From Actinocrispum wychmicini (lineage in GTDB: Bacteria; Actinomycetota; Actinomycetes; Mycobacteriales; Pseudonocardiaceae): a DNA stretch of 64,000 nucleotides. The first letter of the stretch is position 1; every line of letters starts with the position of its first letter. The notes under the pieces are model-generated. The model made no database searches, was not told where the DNA came from, and saw nothing but the letters and a program-made list of their open reading frames with translations. Location: the NCBI RefSeq assembly GCF_004345645.1, contig NZ_SLWS01000008.1, positions 478,169 through 542,168 of the forward strand, given 5' to 3'. Made by a program: the position numbers and the translations under genes. Positions 15,771 to 23,667 of this stretch are shown here, piece after piece.

Positions 15771-16810
15771 TCACTCCTCCGATACCCGTCGGCGGTGGCC
15801 ACCATGTCCACGGCGCCCGCCGGCCGCCCACACCGCCGCGCACAACCCGACCAGTGCACGGGCCCGGACGATGTCCTCGTCGCCACCCACTCGGCGGCGT
15901 CCGCGCGTACGTCCGTCAACGACTTCGCGCACCCGGGCAGCCCTGTGCACGCGGTCACGTCGTGCCACGGTGAGTCGGGGTCGGTGACCAAGCCCGACCC
16001 GCTGAGATCCGGCTGTCCCGGAACCACAACGCTGCGCCACGGCGTGAGCCGGACCCACGCGCTGTCCAACGCCTGTGCTTGTTGCCGGGTGAGCCGACCC
16101 AGCGGGGCCCCGACCACCGTGACGTCCCCGACCGGCCCCGGCGGCAACGCCACTGGCGGTCGCACAGTCAGCCGCTCCGCGCCCGGGGTTCCCAGGAGGG
16201 AAACGATTCGGGGAACTCCGTCTGGTATCTCGGACATCCGCCACGCCGAGCCCCGGATCGCCTGAAACTCCTCAGCTGCTCGTACGACCGCGGCGACCGG
16301 ATCCGACACGCGCAGTCCCGTGTCCTGCCCGGCCAGCAGCAGCGCGTCTTCCTGCAGCCCGATGTCACCGCCGAGCCCACTCACGTCACCCGCGCCCGAA
16401 TCGACCGTGACCAGGAACCGTCCCGGCAGGTCCGCGAGCGCTGGCATCGCGCATATCGCCTGGTCCAGCTCGTTCACAAGGTGCTGATCATCACCCAACG
16501 GCGACGCGATGACGTTGCGCACACGCTCGTGCGTGAACGACGGCAGCAGTCCCGCCCGCCACAGCCGGTCCGCCAGCTCGACCTGGGCTCCCGGCGCCAG
16601 CCCGCGGATCTGGACGTTCGCCCGGGAGGTGAGTTCCAGCCCGCCGTCGCCGAGGTCCGCCGAAGCCGCCCGGATGGCCGCGAACTGGGCGTTCGTCAAG
16701 GTCCCGCCGGGTACGCGAATCCGCGCCAGGCCACCGTCCGCCGCCTGGTGCAGGACGATCGCGCCGGGGCACGCGTCCGGGCGCGTCCGGGTCGGTTCGT
16801 CGGCGGGCAT
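15767..16810 (-). CDS. cobG: Precorrin-3B synthase, oxygen-dependent
   Basis: CobG uses O2 to make precorrin-3B and marks the aerobic cobalamin pathway. The 347-residue protein resembles sulfite/nitrite reductases and carries the iron-sulfur and siroheme motif ACTGLPGC followed by GCARRC near the C-terminus. The first plausible start is the ATG at 16808-16810 (MPADEPTRTRPDA). It has no good Shine-Dalgarno, and decayed IS200/IS605 tnpA sequence begins about 10 bp upstream; the open frame even continues back into that remnant. The original promoter or leader of the cobG-cobH-cobIJ operon has therefore probably been displaced. The protein itself looks intact. Confidence 0.92.
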   Translation of the reverse strand: MPADEPTRTRPDACPGAIVLHQAADGGLARIRVPGGTLTNAQFAAIRAASADLGDGGLELTSRANVQIRGLAPGAQVELADRLWRAGLLPSFTHERVRNVIASPLGDDQHLVNELDQAICAMPALADLPGRFLVTVDSGAGDVSGLGGDIGLQEDALLLAGQDTGLRVSDPVAAVVRAAEEFQAIRGSAWRMSEIPDGVPRIVSLLGTPGAERLTVRPPVALPPGPVGDVTVVGAPLGRLTRQQAQALDSAWVRLTPWRSVVVPGQPDLSGSGLVTDPDSPWHDVTACTGLPGCAKSLTDVRADAAEWVATRTSSGPVHWSGCARRCGRPAGAVDMVATADGYRRSE

Positions 16811-16820
16811 GAGCTGGATG

Positions 16821-17083
16821 CTACGTCGTGACCCAACCACTGCAGGAAGCGGCGAAGTACGAGGGGACCATAGGTGGTCGCCGTGGGTGCCCACGGTATC
16901 GCTGCCGCAGAAGGCGCGCAGATACACCTCGGCGCAAGCCTTGTCGAATACCTCGCACAGGACGTCATGGTGTTCTCTGGTGAGCACGTCACGTCGATAA
17001 TTTGTCACGACGACCAAATGAACGTGCATTCCGAAAACACACTGTCGGCCAGTCCTTGGTCCTGTGCTGTCGTCATGGGCCAA
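16821..17083 (-). pseudogene. tnpA: IS200-type Y1 transposase remnant
   Basis: The TTG at 17083 opens a frame with the TnpA N-terminus (GRQCVFGMHVHLVVVTNYRR). After about 65 residues it jumps from a GDH resembling the start of the HUH region straight to LWSP, which normally occurs some 45 residues later. One base is then missing, so YFAASCSGW continues in another frame to a TAG at 16821-16823. The HUH motif and the catalytic tyrosine helix are both absent. The protein cannot be active. Confidence 0.8.
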
Positions 17084-17101
17084 CAGGTTATATTGATCTT
17101 C

Positions 17102-18239
17102 GTGCAGGCCAGGTATCGCTACCGGATCGAGCCCAGGTACAGCGGCGGGTGATCACCCAGGCCAAGACCACCGAGCAGCGTGGCTGGCTGTCCGATGTCG
17201 CATCAGTAGCGCTGGTCCAATCCGTTCGCGACGCGCATCAGGCGTTTTTCGAACTTTTTCGACTCGGCGACTGGCCGCCGCCAGGGCCGGAAGGTCGGTC
17301 GGCCGCGGTTCAAGTCCCGCAAGGACAACCGGCAGTCGTTCCGCCTCACCCGTAACGGTTTCAGTCTCCGCTCAGACGGTCGGGTATGTCTGGCGAAGAT
17401 CGGGACGTGCGGGTGAGATGGTCCCGCGACCTGCCGTCAGAACCGTCGTCGATCACGATCATCCGCGATCCGGACGGCCACTACTACGCCTCATTCGTGG
17501 TCGAGATCGAACCGTCACCGGTGGAGCAAGAAGCCGGGGTCGATCTCGGTCTGGCTCGGCTCGCGACTATCGCCGATACGACCGGTCGGCGGACGGATGT
17601 GCAGAACCCGAAGTACCTCGCCCGGAAGCAGCGCAAGCTCGCCCGCTTGGAGCGGGAGAAGACCCGCCGTGCCAGGGCGGCAAGAATCGGGCCAGGACGC
17701 GTCGCAAGATCGCGATCCAGCACGGCAAGGTGTCTCGCGCGAGGCGGGACTATCACCACAAGCAAGCTCTCAACCTGGTCCGCGACAACCAAGCGGTCTA
17801 CGTGGAGGACCTGTACATCGTGGGGATGGTCCGCAACCGTCGATTGGCACGAGTGATCTACGACGCCGGATGGGCGCAGTTCCTCCGGCTGATCGAGGAA
17901 AAAGCCGAACGCTACGGCCGCACCCAGCACAAGGTGTCCCGCTGGCTGCCCAGCTCGAAGACCTGCTCAGCGTGCGGGCACGTCATGGACACCATGCCGT
18001 TGAAGGTCCGCGACTGGGTGTGTGCTGTCCGCGGCGTCGCGCACGATCGGGACCACAACGCTGCGATCAACATCCTCGCCGCAGGGCGTGTGGAGAGGCA
18101 AAACGCCTGGGGAGCCTCGGTAAGACCTCCTTCCGGGGAGGCACAGGGCGATGAACCAGGAAGCATCAGACGCGACATGACCGCGTGGGAATCCCCGGCC
18201 TTGTGGCGGGGAGCACGTCAACAGGTATGGTCGTCCTGA
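17102..18239 (+). pseudogene. tnpB: TnpB RNA-guided nuclease remnant of IS605 element
   Basis: GTG 17102 starts VQARYRYRIEP, the TnpB N-terminus. About 45 residues are then missing before RRVITQAKTTEQRGWLSDV. Further frame changes occur near 17290, 17405 and 17690. The recognisable later parts are FKSRKDNRQSFRLTRNGF, RWSRDLPSEPSS, GVDLGLARLATIADT, VYVEDLYIVGMVRN, WLPSSKTCSACG and HDRDHNAAINILAAG. All three RuvC carboxylates (the D of GVDLGL, the E of YVEDL, the second D of HDRDHNAA) are retained. The second CxxC of the zinc ribbon reads CAVRG instead of CxxCG, so one Cys is lost. The frame runs through the right-end hairpin into the riboswitch, to a TGA at 18237-18239. Confidence 0.85.
18193..18221 (+). 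other. IS605 right-end hairpin, possible omega-RNA scaffold end
   Basis: CCCC-G-GCC (18193-18200), a TTGT loop and GGC-GGGG (18205-18211) form a stem with a one-base bulge, followed by GAGCACGTCAA. This is the usual IS605 right end, which doubles as the 3' end of the TnpB guide-RNA scaffold. The next base starts flanking DNA, here the 5' part of the cobalamin riboswitch. With tnpB broken, guide function is unlikely. Confidence 0.6.
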
Positions 18240-18325
18240 ACGGCGGTTAAGGGAGGAAGCGGGTGCAAGTCCCGCGCGGTCCCGCCACTGTCACAGCCAG
18301 ATACTCCGGCCGCCGTCGCTCGAGT
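18222..18325 (+). promoter_or_regulatory. Cobalamin (AdoCbl) riboswitch upstream of cobN
   Basis: The conserved cobalamin-aptamer core is plain: GGGAGGAAGCGGGTGCAAG (18251-18269), TCCCGC, then GGTCCCGCCACTGT (18278-18291), followed by CAGCCAGATACTCCGGC, the usual 3' side that closes the aptamer. It lies 35 bp before the cobN start on the same strand and should lower cobN expression when cobalamin is plentiful. Whether control is by termination or start-site masking is unclear; no strong terminator was seen. The IS605 right end abuts its 5' side. Confidence 0.9.
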
Positions 18326-18360
18326 TCTGAGGCGAGGACCTCAGGGGAGTGGAGTGCCGC

Positions 18361-21300
18361 GTGATCGTCCTGCTGTCGACCTCCGACACCGACCTGCTGT
18401 CGGCCCGTGCCAGCGGCGCCGACTACCGTCTCGGCAACCCCGCCCGACTGGCCGTCGACGACCTCCCCGACCTGGTGGACGGCGCCGACCTGGTGGTCGT
18501 CCGGATCCTTGGCGGCCGGCGCGCGTGGGAGGAAGGCCTGGACAGTTTGCTGGCCGGGCCACGGCCGGTCGTGGTGCTCGGCGGCGAGCAGGCGCCGGAC
18601 GCGGAGCTGATGGAGCTGTCCACCGTCCCGGGCGGCGTTTGCGCGGAGGCACACGCGTATCTCGCCCATGGCGGTCCGGCGAACCTGGCGGAGTTGTTCG
18701 CGTTCCTCTCCGACACGGTCCTGCTGACCGGTTTCGGGTTCGCGTCGCCCGCGCCCACGCCGACCTGGGGAATCCTGGAGTACGAGAGCAAGAACCAGGG
18801 TCCGGTGGTCGCGGTTCTGTACTACCGGGCGCATCACATGGCCGGCAACACCGCGTTTGTGTATACATTATGCGACGCGATCGAGGCGGCCGGCGGCCAG
18901 GCTTTGCCGGTGTACTGCTCTTCGTTGCGTACCGCGGAACCGGAACTGCTCGACACCTTGGGCAAAGCGGACGCCCTCGTCGTGACCGTCCTGGCCGCGG
19001 GCGGGACGAAGCCGGCCGCGGTGAGTGCCGGTGGCGACGACGAAATGTGGGACGTCGGCGCGTTGGCGGCGCTGGATGTGCCGATCCTGCAAGGACTTTG
19101 CCTCACTACGAGCCGGGCGAGCTGGGACGAGAACGATGACGGCCTGTCTCCGCTCGACACCGCCACCCAGGTCGCGATCCCCGAGTTCGACGGCCGGATC
19201 ATCACGGTTCCCTTCTCGTTCAAGGAGATCGACCCGGACGGGTTGACCGTCTACGTGGCCGACCCGGAACGAGCCGCCCGGGTCGCGGGCATCGCGGTCC
19301 GGCACGCGGTGCTCAGGCACATCCCGCCCGCGGACCGGCGGATCGTGGTGATGCTGTCGGCGTATCCCACCAAGCATTCCCGCATCGGCAACGCCGTCGG
19401 CCTGGACACGCCCGCGAGCGTCGTGCGGCTGCTGACGACCATGAAGGAACGCGGTTACACGGTCGGTGAACTGCCCGGTGTGGCGGCCCTGGACGGGGAC
19501 GCCTTGATCCACGCGCTGATCGCCGCGGGCGGGCAGGACACGGACTGGCTCACCGAGGACCAGATCATCGGCAACCCGGTCCGGATCGCCGCGGCGCGAT
19601 ACCGGGCGTGGTTCTCGACGCTCCCGGCGGACACCCGGGCGGAGATCGAACGGCACTGGGGCGCGGCGCCGGGCGACCTGTTCGTGGACCGGTCGCGCGA
19701 TCCGGACGGTGAGATCGTGCTGGCCGCGTTGCGCGCCGACAACCTCGTGGTGATGGTCCAGCCGCCGCGCGGGTTCGGCGAGAACCCGATCGCCATCTAC
19801 CACGACCCGGACCTGCCGCCGAGCCACCACTACCTGGCCGCGTACCGGTGGCTGGCCGACGAGTTCGGCGCGCACGCCATGGTGCACGTCGGCAAGCACG
19901 GCAACCTGGAATGGCTGCCGGGCAAGACAGTGGGCATGTCCGCCGGCTGCGGCCCGGACGCGGCCCTCGGTGACATGCCGTTGGTCTACCCGTTCCTGGT
20001 GAACGACCCGGGCGAGGGCACCCAGGCGAAACGCCGCGCGCACGCCACCTTGGTCGACCACCTCGTGCCGCCGATGGCCCGTGCCGACAGCTACGGCGAC
20101 ATCGCCCGGCTGGAGCAGTTGCTGGACGAGCACGCCACCATCGCGGCGATGGACCCGGCCAAACTGCCGGCGATCCGGGCGCAGATCTGGACGTTGATCC
20201 AGGCCGCCAAGCTCGACCACGACCTGGGCCTGGACGACCGGCCGCACGATGCCGAGTTCGACGAGTTCATCCTGCACGTCGACGGCTGGCTGTGCGAGAT
20301 CAAGGACGTCCAGATCCGCGACGGCCTGCACGTCCTCGGCGTCGCGCCGACAGGCGAGGCCCGGGTGAACCTGGTGCTGGCGATGTTGCAGGCCCGGCAG
20401 ATGTGGGGTGGTCAGGTGGCGGCCCTGCCCGGCCTGCGCGAGGCGCTCGGTCTGTCCGAAACGGACTCCGACAGGGCGGCGACGGACGCGGTCGAGGCCC
20501 AGGCACGCGCCTTGGTATACGGTATGGAGACAGCAGAATGGTCTGTGGATGCCATTCTGGATGTGGTGTCCTCGGCATTGGGACGGGCCGATTCCGTTGT
20601 GTCGGACATTTTGTCCTTCGCGGCGACCGAAGTCGTGCCAAGGTTGGCCCGTACCACCGACGAACTGGACAATGTGCTGCACGCCTTGGACGGCGGCTAC
20701 ATCCCGGCCGGGCCGTCCGGGTCGCCGTTGCGCGGCCTGATCAACGTGCTGCCGACCGGCCGCAACTTCTACTCCGTCGACCCGAAGGCCATCCCCAGCC
20801 GCCTGGCGTGGGAAACCGGCCAGGCCATGGCCGACTCCTTGCTGGCCCGCTACCGGGCCGACACCGGAGAGTGGCCGCCGTCGGTCGGACTGTCGGTGTG
20901 GGGCACCAGCGCGATGCGGACCGCCGGCGACGACATCGCCGAAGTCCTCGCGCTGCTCGGGGTCCGGCCGGTGTGGGACGAGCAGTCCCGCCGGGTCACC
21001 GGCCTTGAGGTGATCCCCCTGGACGAGTTGGGCCGGCCGCGGATCGACGTGACGGTCCGGATCTCCGGCTTCTTCCGGGACGCCTTCCCGCACGTGGTGG
21101 CGTTGCTGGACGACGCGGTCCAAACCGTCGCCGCCCTCGACGAACCCTCGGCGCAGAACTTCATCCGCGCGCACGCCCAGGCCGACCAACAGGCACACGG
21201 TGACGCGCGCCGGGCGACCATGCGGATCTTCGGCTCCAAACCGGGAGCCTACGGCGCCGGGCTGCTGCCCCTGATCGACTCCCGCAACTGGCGGGACGAC

Positions 21301-21939
21301 GCCGACCTGGCCGAGGTCTACGCCGTCTGGGGCGGGTACGCCTACGGCCGTGACCTGGACGGAGTCCAGGCGCGACCGGACATGGAAACCGCGTACCGTC
21401 GAATTGCCGTGGCCGCCAAGAACATCGACACCCGCGAACACGACATCGCCGACTCCGACGACTATTTCCAGTACCACGGCGGAATGGTCGCGACCGTCCG
21501 AGCCCTCACCGGCAAAACCCCCGCGGCCTACGTCGGCGACAGCACCCGCCCGGACGCCGTCCGAACCCGAACCCTGAACGAAGAGACAACACGCATTTTC
21601 CGCGCCCGGGTGGTCAACCCCCGCTGGCTGGCGGCAATGCGCAAGCACGGCTACAAAGGCGCGTTCGAACTAGCGGCCACAGTGGACTACCTGTTCGGCT
21701 ACGACGCCACCACCGGAGTTGTCGCCGACTGGATGTACGAGCAACTCGCGGCCAGCTACGTACTGGACCCGGAGAACCAGAAGTTCCTGGCCGAAGCCAA
21801 CCCCTGGGCCCTGCACGGAATCTCGGAACGTCTGCTCGAAGCGGCCGATCGAGGAATGTGGCAGCACCCAGAACAGTCCACACTGGACGCCCTGCGGACC
21901 GTGTACCTGAACACCGAGGGCGACCTCGAAGGGCGCTAG
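18361..21939 (+). CDS. cobN: Aerobic cobaltochelatase subunit CobN
   Basis: The large ATP-dependent subunit that inserts cobalt into hydrogenobyrinate a,c-diamide, working with AAA+ partners encoded elsewhere. At 1192 residues it has normal length and is open throughout. Recognisable regions include the N-terminal IVLLSTSDTDLLSARASG, PTWGILEYESK, VHVGKHGNLEWLPGK, GRNFYSVDPKAIPS, SVGLSVWGTSAMRTAGDD, VRISGFFRDAFPHV, FGSKPGAYGAG and YFQYHGGMVATVRAL. GTG 18361 is chosen because GGGGAG precedes it at a good distance and the family begins here; GTG 18349 is an alternative. Codon 170 is TTA (18868-18870) inside the AT-rich stretch GTGTATACATTATG. Control by the riboswitch just upstream is expected. 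Confidence 0.96.
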   Translation: MIVLLSTSDTDLLSARASGADYRLGNPARLAVDDLPDLVDGADLVVVRILGGRRAWEEGLDSLLAGPRPVVVLGGEQAPDAELMELSTVPGGVCAEAHAYLAHGGPANLAELFAFLSDTVLLTGFGFASPAPTPTWGILEYESKNQGPVVAVLYYRAHHMAGNTAFVYTLCDAIEAAGGQALPVYCSSLRTAEPELLDTLGKADALVVTVLAAGGTKPAAVSAGGDDEMWDVGALAALDVPILQGLCLTTSRASWDENDDGLSPLDTATQVAIPEFDGRIITVPFSFKEIDPDGLTVYVADPERAARVAGIAVRHAVLRHIPPADRRIVVMLSAYPTKHSRIGNAVGLDTPASVVRLLTTMKERGYTVGELPGVAALDGDALIHALIAAGGQDTDWLTEDQIIGNPVRIAAARYRAWFSTLPADTRAEIERHWGAAPGDLFVDRSRDPDGEIVLAALRADNLVVMVQPPRGFGENPIAIYHDPDLPPSHHYLAAYRWLADEFGAHAMVHVGKHGNLEWLPGKTVGMSAGCGPDAALGDMPLVYPFLVNDPGEGTQAKRRAHATLVDHLVPPMARADSYGDIARLEQLLDEHATIAAMDPAKLPAIRAQIWTLIQAAKLDHDLGLDDRPHDAEFDEFILHVDGWLCEIKDVQIRDGLHVLGVAPTGEARVNLVLAMLQARQMWGGQVAALPGLREALGLSETDSDRAATDAVEAQARALVYGMETAEWSVDAILDVVSSALGRADSVVSDILSFAATEVVPRLARTTDELDNVLHALDGGYIPAGPSGSPLRGLINVLPTGRNFYSVDPKAIPSRLAWETGQAMADSLLARYRADTGEWPPSVGLSVWGTSAMRTAGDDIAEVLALLGVRPVWDEQSRRVTGLEVIPLDELGRPRIDVTVRISGFFRDAFPHVVALLDDAVQTVAALDEPSAQNFIRAHAQADQQAHGDARRATMRIFGSKPGAYGAGLLPLIDSRNWRDDADLAEVYAVWGGYAYGRDLDGVQARPDMETAYRRIAVAAKNIDTREHDIADSDDYFQYHGGMVATVRALTGKTPAAYVGDSTRPDAVRTRTLNEETTRIFRARVVNPRWLAAMRKHGYKGAFELAATVDYLFGYDATTGVVADWMYEQLAASYVLDPENQKFLAEANPWALHGISERLLEAADRGMWQHPEQSTLDALRTVYLNTEGDLEGR

Positions 21940-21980
21940 TCCCCGTTGGTTCACAGACTGCGCTCGCCGCGCCGCTAGGC

Positions 21981-22174
21981 TCAGCGCGTGCCCGCGCAAC
22001 AGACAGGACGCGGCCCTTCCCCTGTCTCCTGGTCGATCAGCCCGCCCGGCGAGGGCATTGTTTTCAGCCCGCGCATCCCGCATCCCAGGACGAACAGCAT
22101 GTCCGGCCCGGGGCGATCATCGCGATGATCGTGGTCAGCGTGAACGCCAGGAGTAAGTGCTGGTCGACGGGCAT
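21981..22174 (-). pseudogene. LysE/RhtB-type exporter, N-terminal remnant
   Basis: From the ATG at 22172-22174 the minus strand reads MPVDQHLLLAFTLTTIIAMI followed by APG, then loses one G in a CCCGGGG run. The next frame continues PDMLFVLGCGMRG, so together they give the APGPDMLFV signature of LysE-family amino-acid exporters. After about 36 residues (base 22068) similarity ends in unrelated sequence; the open frame stops at 21981. A normal LysE has about 205 residues, so this is a remnant whatever the status of the missing base. Confidence 0.65.
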
Positions 22175-22194
22175 GCCGCCAGCATCGCACAAGC

Positions 22195-23619
22195 TCAGCC
22201 CCGGGTGTAACGGTGTTTCACGCCGGCCGGGAAGTACTCGGGGTCACCGGCCGGCCGCAGGACGACTTCCGGGAGTTGCCGCCCGGCCGGCACGTAGTTG
22301 GCGAACTCGCTGTTCAGCCGCAGTAGTTGGCTGTGGATCGAGGCCGCGATGACGTACGGGTCGGCGGCGTCGGAGGCCTGCTCGACGGTGACCCGCAGCC
22401 GTCGGTCGCGGTCGCTGTCCTCATAGGTCTCCAGGACGAACCTGCCGGTCACCCAGTCGCTGATGCCGGGCTGTTCCAGGCCGACCGTCACGTTCTCCGG
22501 GTAGATGTTCGCGCCGAAGAACGACACCGTGAACAGCGACCGGCCGAACACGAACACGAACGGTGACGACGGCCCGGGGACCGGTGTGAAACCGTTGCGG
22601 GAACAGAAGTCCATCAGGTCGGGGTGCGACACCAGGCCGCCTTCGTCGGCGATGTGGTACCTGACCAACGGAACGCCGTTGTCGCCGGAGAACAGCAGGG
22701 TCCCGTCGACGCACTCGAAGTACCGGCTGGCGGGGTCGTACTGGGCCAGGGTGGGCAGTCGCGAGTCGCCGAACAGTTCCCGGGCCAGGTCCGGGCGGCC
22801 GGCCAGGAACCGTCGGATGGACACCGACTGTGGGGTCTCGTTGCCGAGGACACCCGCGTCGGCCGTTCCGTACAGCGAAGCCATGTGCCGCACGGGATCC
22901 GTGACTCCGGCTCGCTGGGCGACGAGGTCACGCCACTCCTCGCTGAACACCTCGCCCGCGAACACCATCCGGATCGGCCAGCTCCACGTGCCGGAATCGA
23001 TCACGTCCTTGATGAACGGCGGGTACCCGAGCAGCACGACCTGGTCGAAGTGCGGGGCGAGCTCGGGGACGACCCGCAGGATCTCGGCCTTGTTGTTGCC
23101 GGGCGCGGCGACCGTGATCCGGTATCCCTTCGCGGCGAGGTGCCGGACGCAGGCCGTGGTGAACAGGCCACCGACCCACGTGCCCAACGGAAAGCAGACC
23201 ACGGCCAGCGTGCTCACGTCCGCCGCGTCGAAACCGTCCCGGAAGACCTGCTCGAACCGGTCGGCGATGTGCAGCTCGTCGCCGAGGTCGCGCGGCCAGA
23301 TCGTGGGGGTGCCCGAGGAGCCCGACGAAAGGGCGATCATGTCGCACCCGTCCAGCCGGCCGTCCCGGCACAGCTGGGGCAGTGGATAGCGGCGCTGGTA
23401 GGTGTCCTTGGTGGTGAACGGCAGCCGCTGGAAGTCCGCCATGGTCCGGACAGCGGCCGGGTCGACCCCAGCGGCGGCGAGGAACCGCTGGTAGGCGGGC
23501 ACAGTCGCGGCGACCGACTGGAACAGGCCGAGTATGTCCGGCTCCCGCGGCTCGGAAGCGAAGAACGACGTGTACGCGTTGATCACCTTGGCCGGGCGAG
23601 TGGTGTCCATGCGAGCCAT
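22195..23619 (-). CDS. Phenylacetate-CoA ligase (PaaK)-like adenylate-forming enzyme
   Basis: The 474-residue protein belongs to the ANL adenylate-forming superfamily, PaaK branch. It has the N-terminal PaaK helices (VPAYQRFLAAAGVDP, LPFTTKDTYQ), the phosphate loop ALSSGSSGTPTIWPRD, the adenine region ASLYGTADAG (in place of YGxTE) and a C-terminal domain with FGANIYPENV. The substrate is not predictable; PaaK-like enzymes also act in quinone, antibiotic and fatty-acid pathways. The C-terminal catalytic lysine is not obvious. ATG 23617-23619 is used and ATG 23608-23610 is possible; neither has a strong ribosome binding site. It is divergent from the Hsp70-like gene. Confidence 0.8.
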   Translation of the reverse strand: MARMDTTRPAKVINAYTSFFASEPREPDILGLFQSVAATVPAYQRFLAAAGVDPAAVRTMADFQRLPFTTKDTYQRRYPLPQLCRDGRLDGCDMIALSSGSSGTPTIWPRDLGDELHIADRFEQVFRDGFDAADVSTLAVVCFPLGTWVGGLFTTACVRHLAAKGYRITVAAPGNNKAEILRVVPELAPHFDQVVLLGYPPFIKDVIDSGTWSWPIRMVFAGEVFSEEWRDLVAQRAGVTDPVRHMASLYGTADAGVLGNETPQSVSIRRFLAGRPDLARELFGDSRLPTLAQYDPASRYFECVDGTLLFSGDNGVPLVRYHIADEGGLVSHPDLMDFCSRNGFTPVPGPSSPFVFVFGRSLFTVSFFGANIYPENVTVGLEQPGISDWVTGRFVLETYEDSDRDRRLRVTVEQASDAADPYVIAASIHSQLLRLNSEFANYVPAGRQLPEVVLRPAGDPEYFPAGVKHRYTRG

Positions 23620-23667
23620 TGTCGGGGATCGTCCGCGGCGGGCTCGCGCACTGGTTACGCTTCCGCG

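Larger units (their letters stand above)
16821..18221. mobile_element. Decayed IS200/IS605-family element
   Basis: About 1.4 kb between the cobG start and the cobN riboswitch holds a divergent tnpA (minus) and tnpB (plus), the IS605 arrangement. Both genes have internal deletions and frameshifts. The right end is marked by GGGAATCCCC and a G/C hairpin ending near GTCAA (18217-18221), the usual shape of the 3' end of such elements. The left end cannot be placed precisely but must be close to 16811-16821. Full-length relatives are about 1.8 kb, so the element is immobile. Confidence 0.8.

Noticed and set aside
15767..17083. One 438-residue frame joining a transposase-like N-terminus to CobG
   Set aside because: The first 70 residues are IS200 TnpA and the join lies in frame-shifted remnant DNA; CobG starts at 16810 by family comparison.
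16811..17100. Second cobalamin riboswitch for cobG
   Set aside because: No GCCACTG core or aptamer helices on the minus strand; the sequence is tnpA remnant.
18239..18240. TnpB as an active RNA-guided nuclease gene
   Set aside because: At least three frame changes and an N-terminal deletion rule out a functional protein.
22624..23667. Long open frame upstream of the Hsp70-like gene
   Set aside because: It runs antisense to the PaaK-like ligase and has the Arg/Gly-rich composition of a GC-rich shadow frame.
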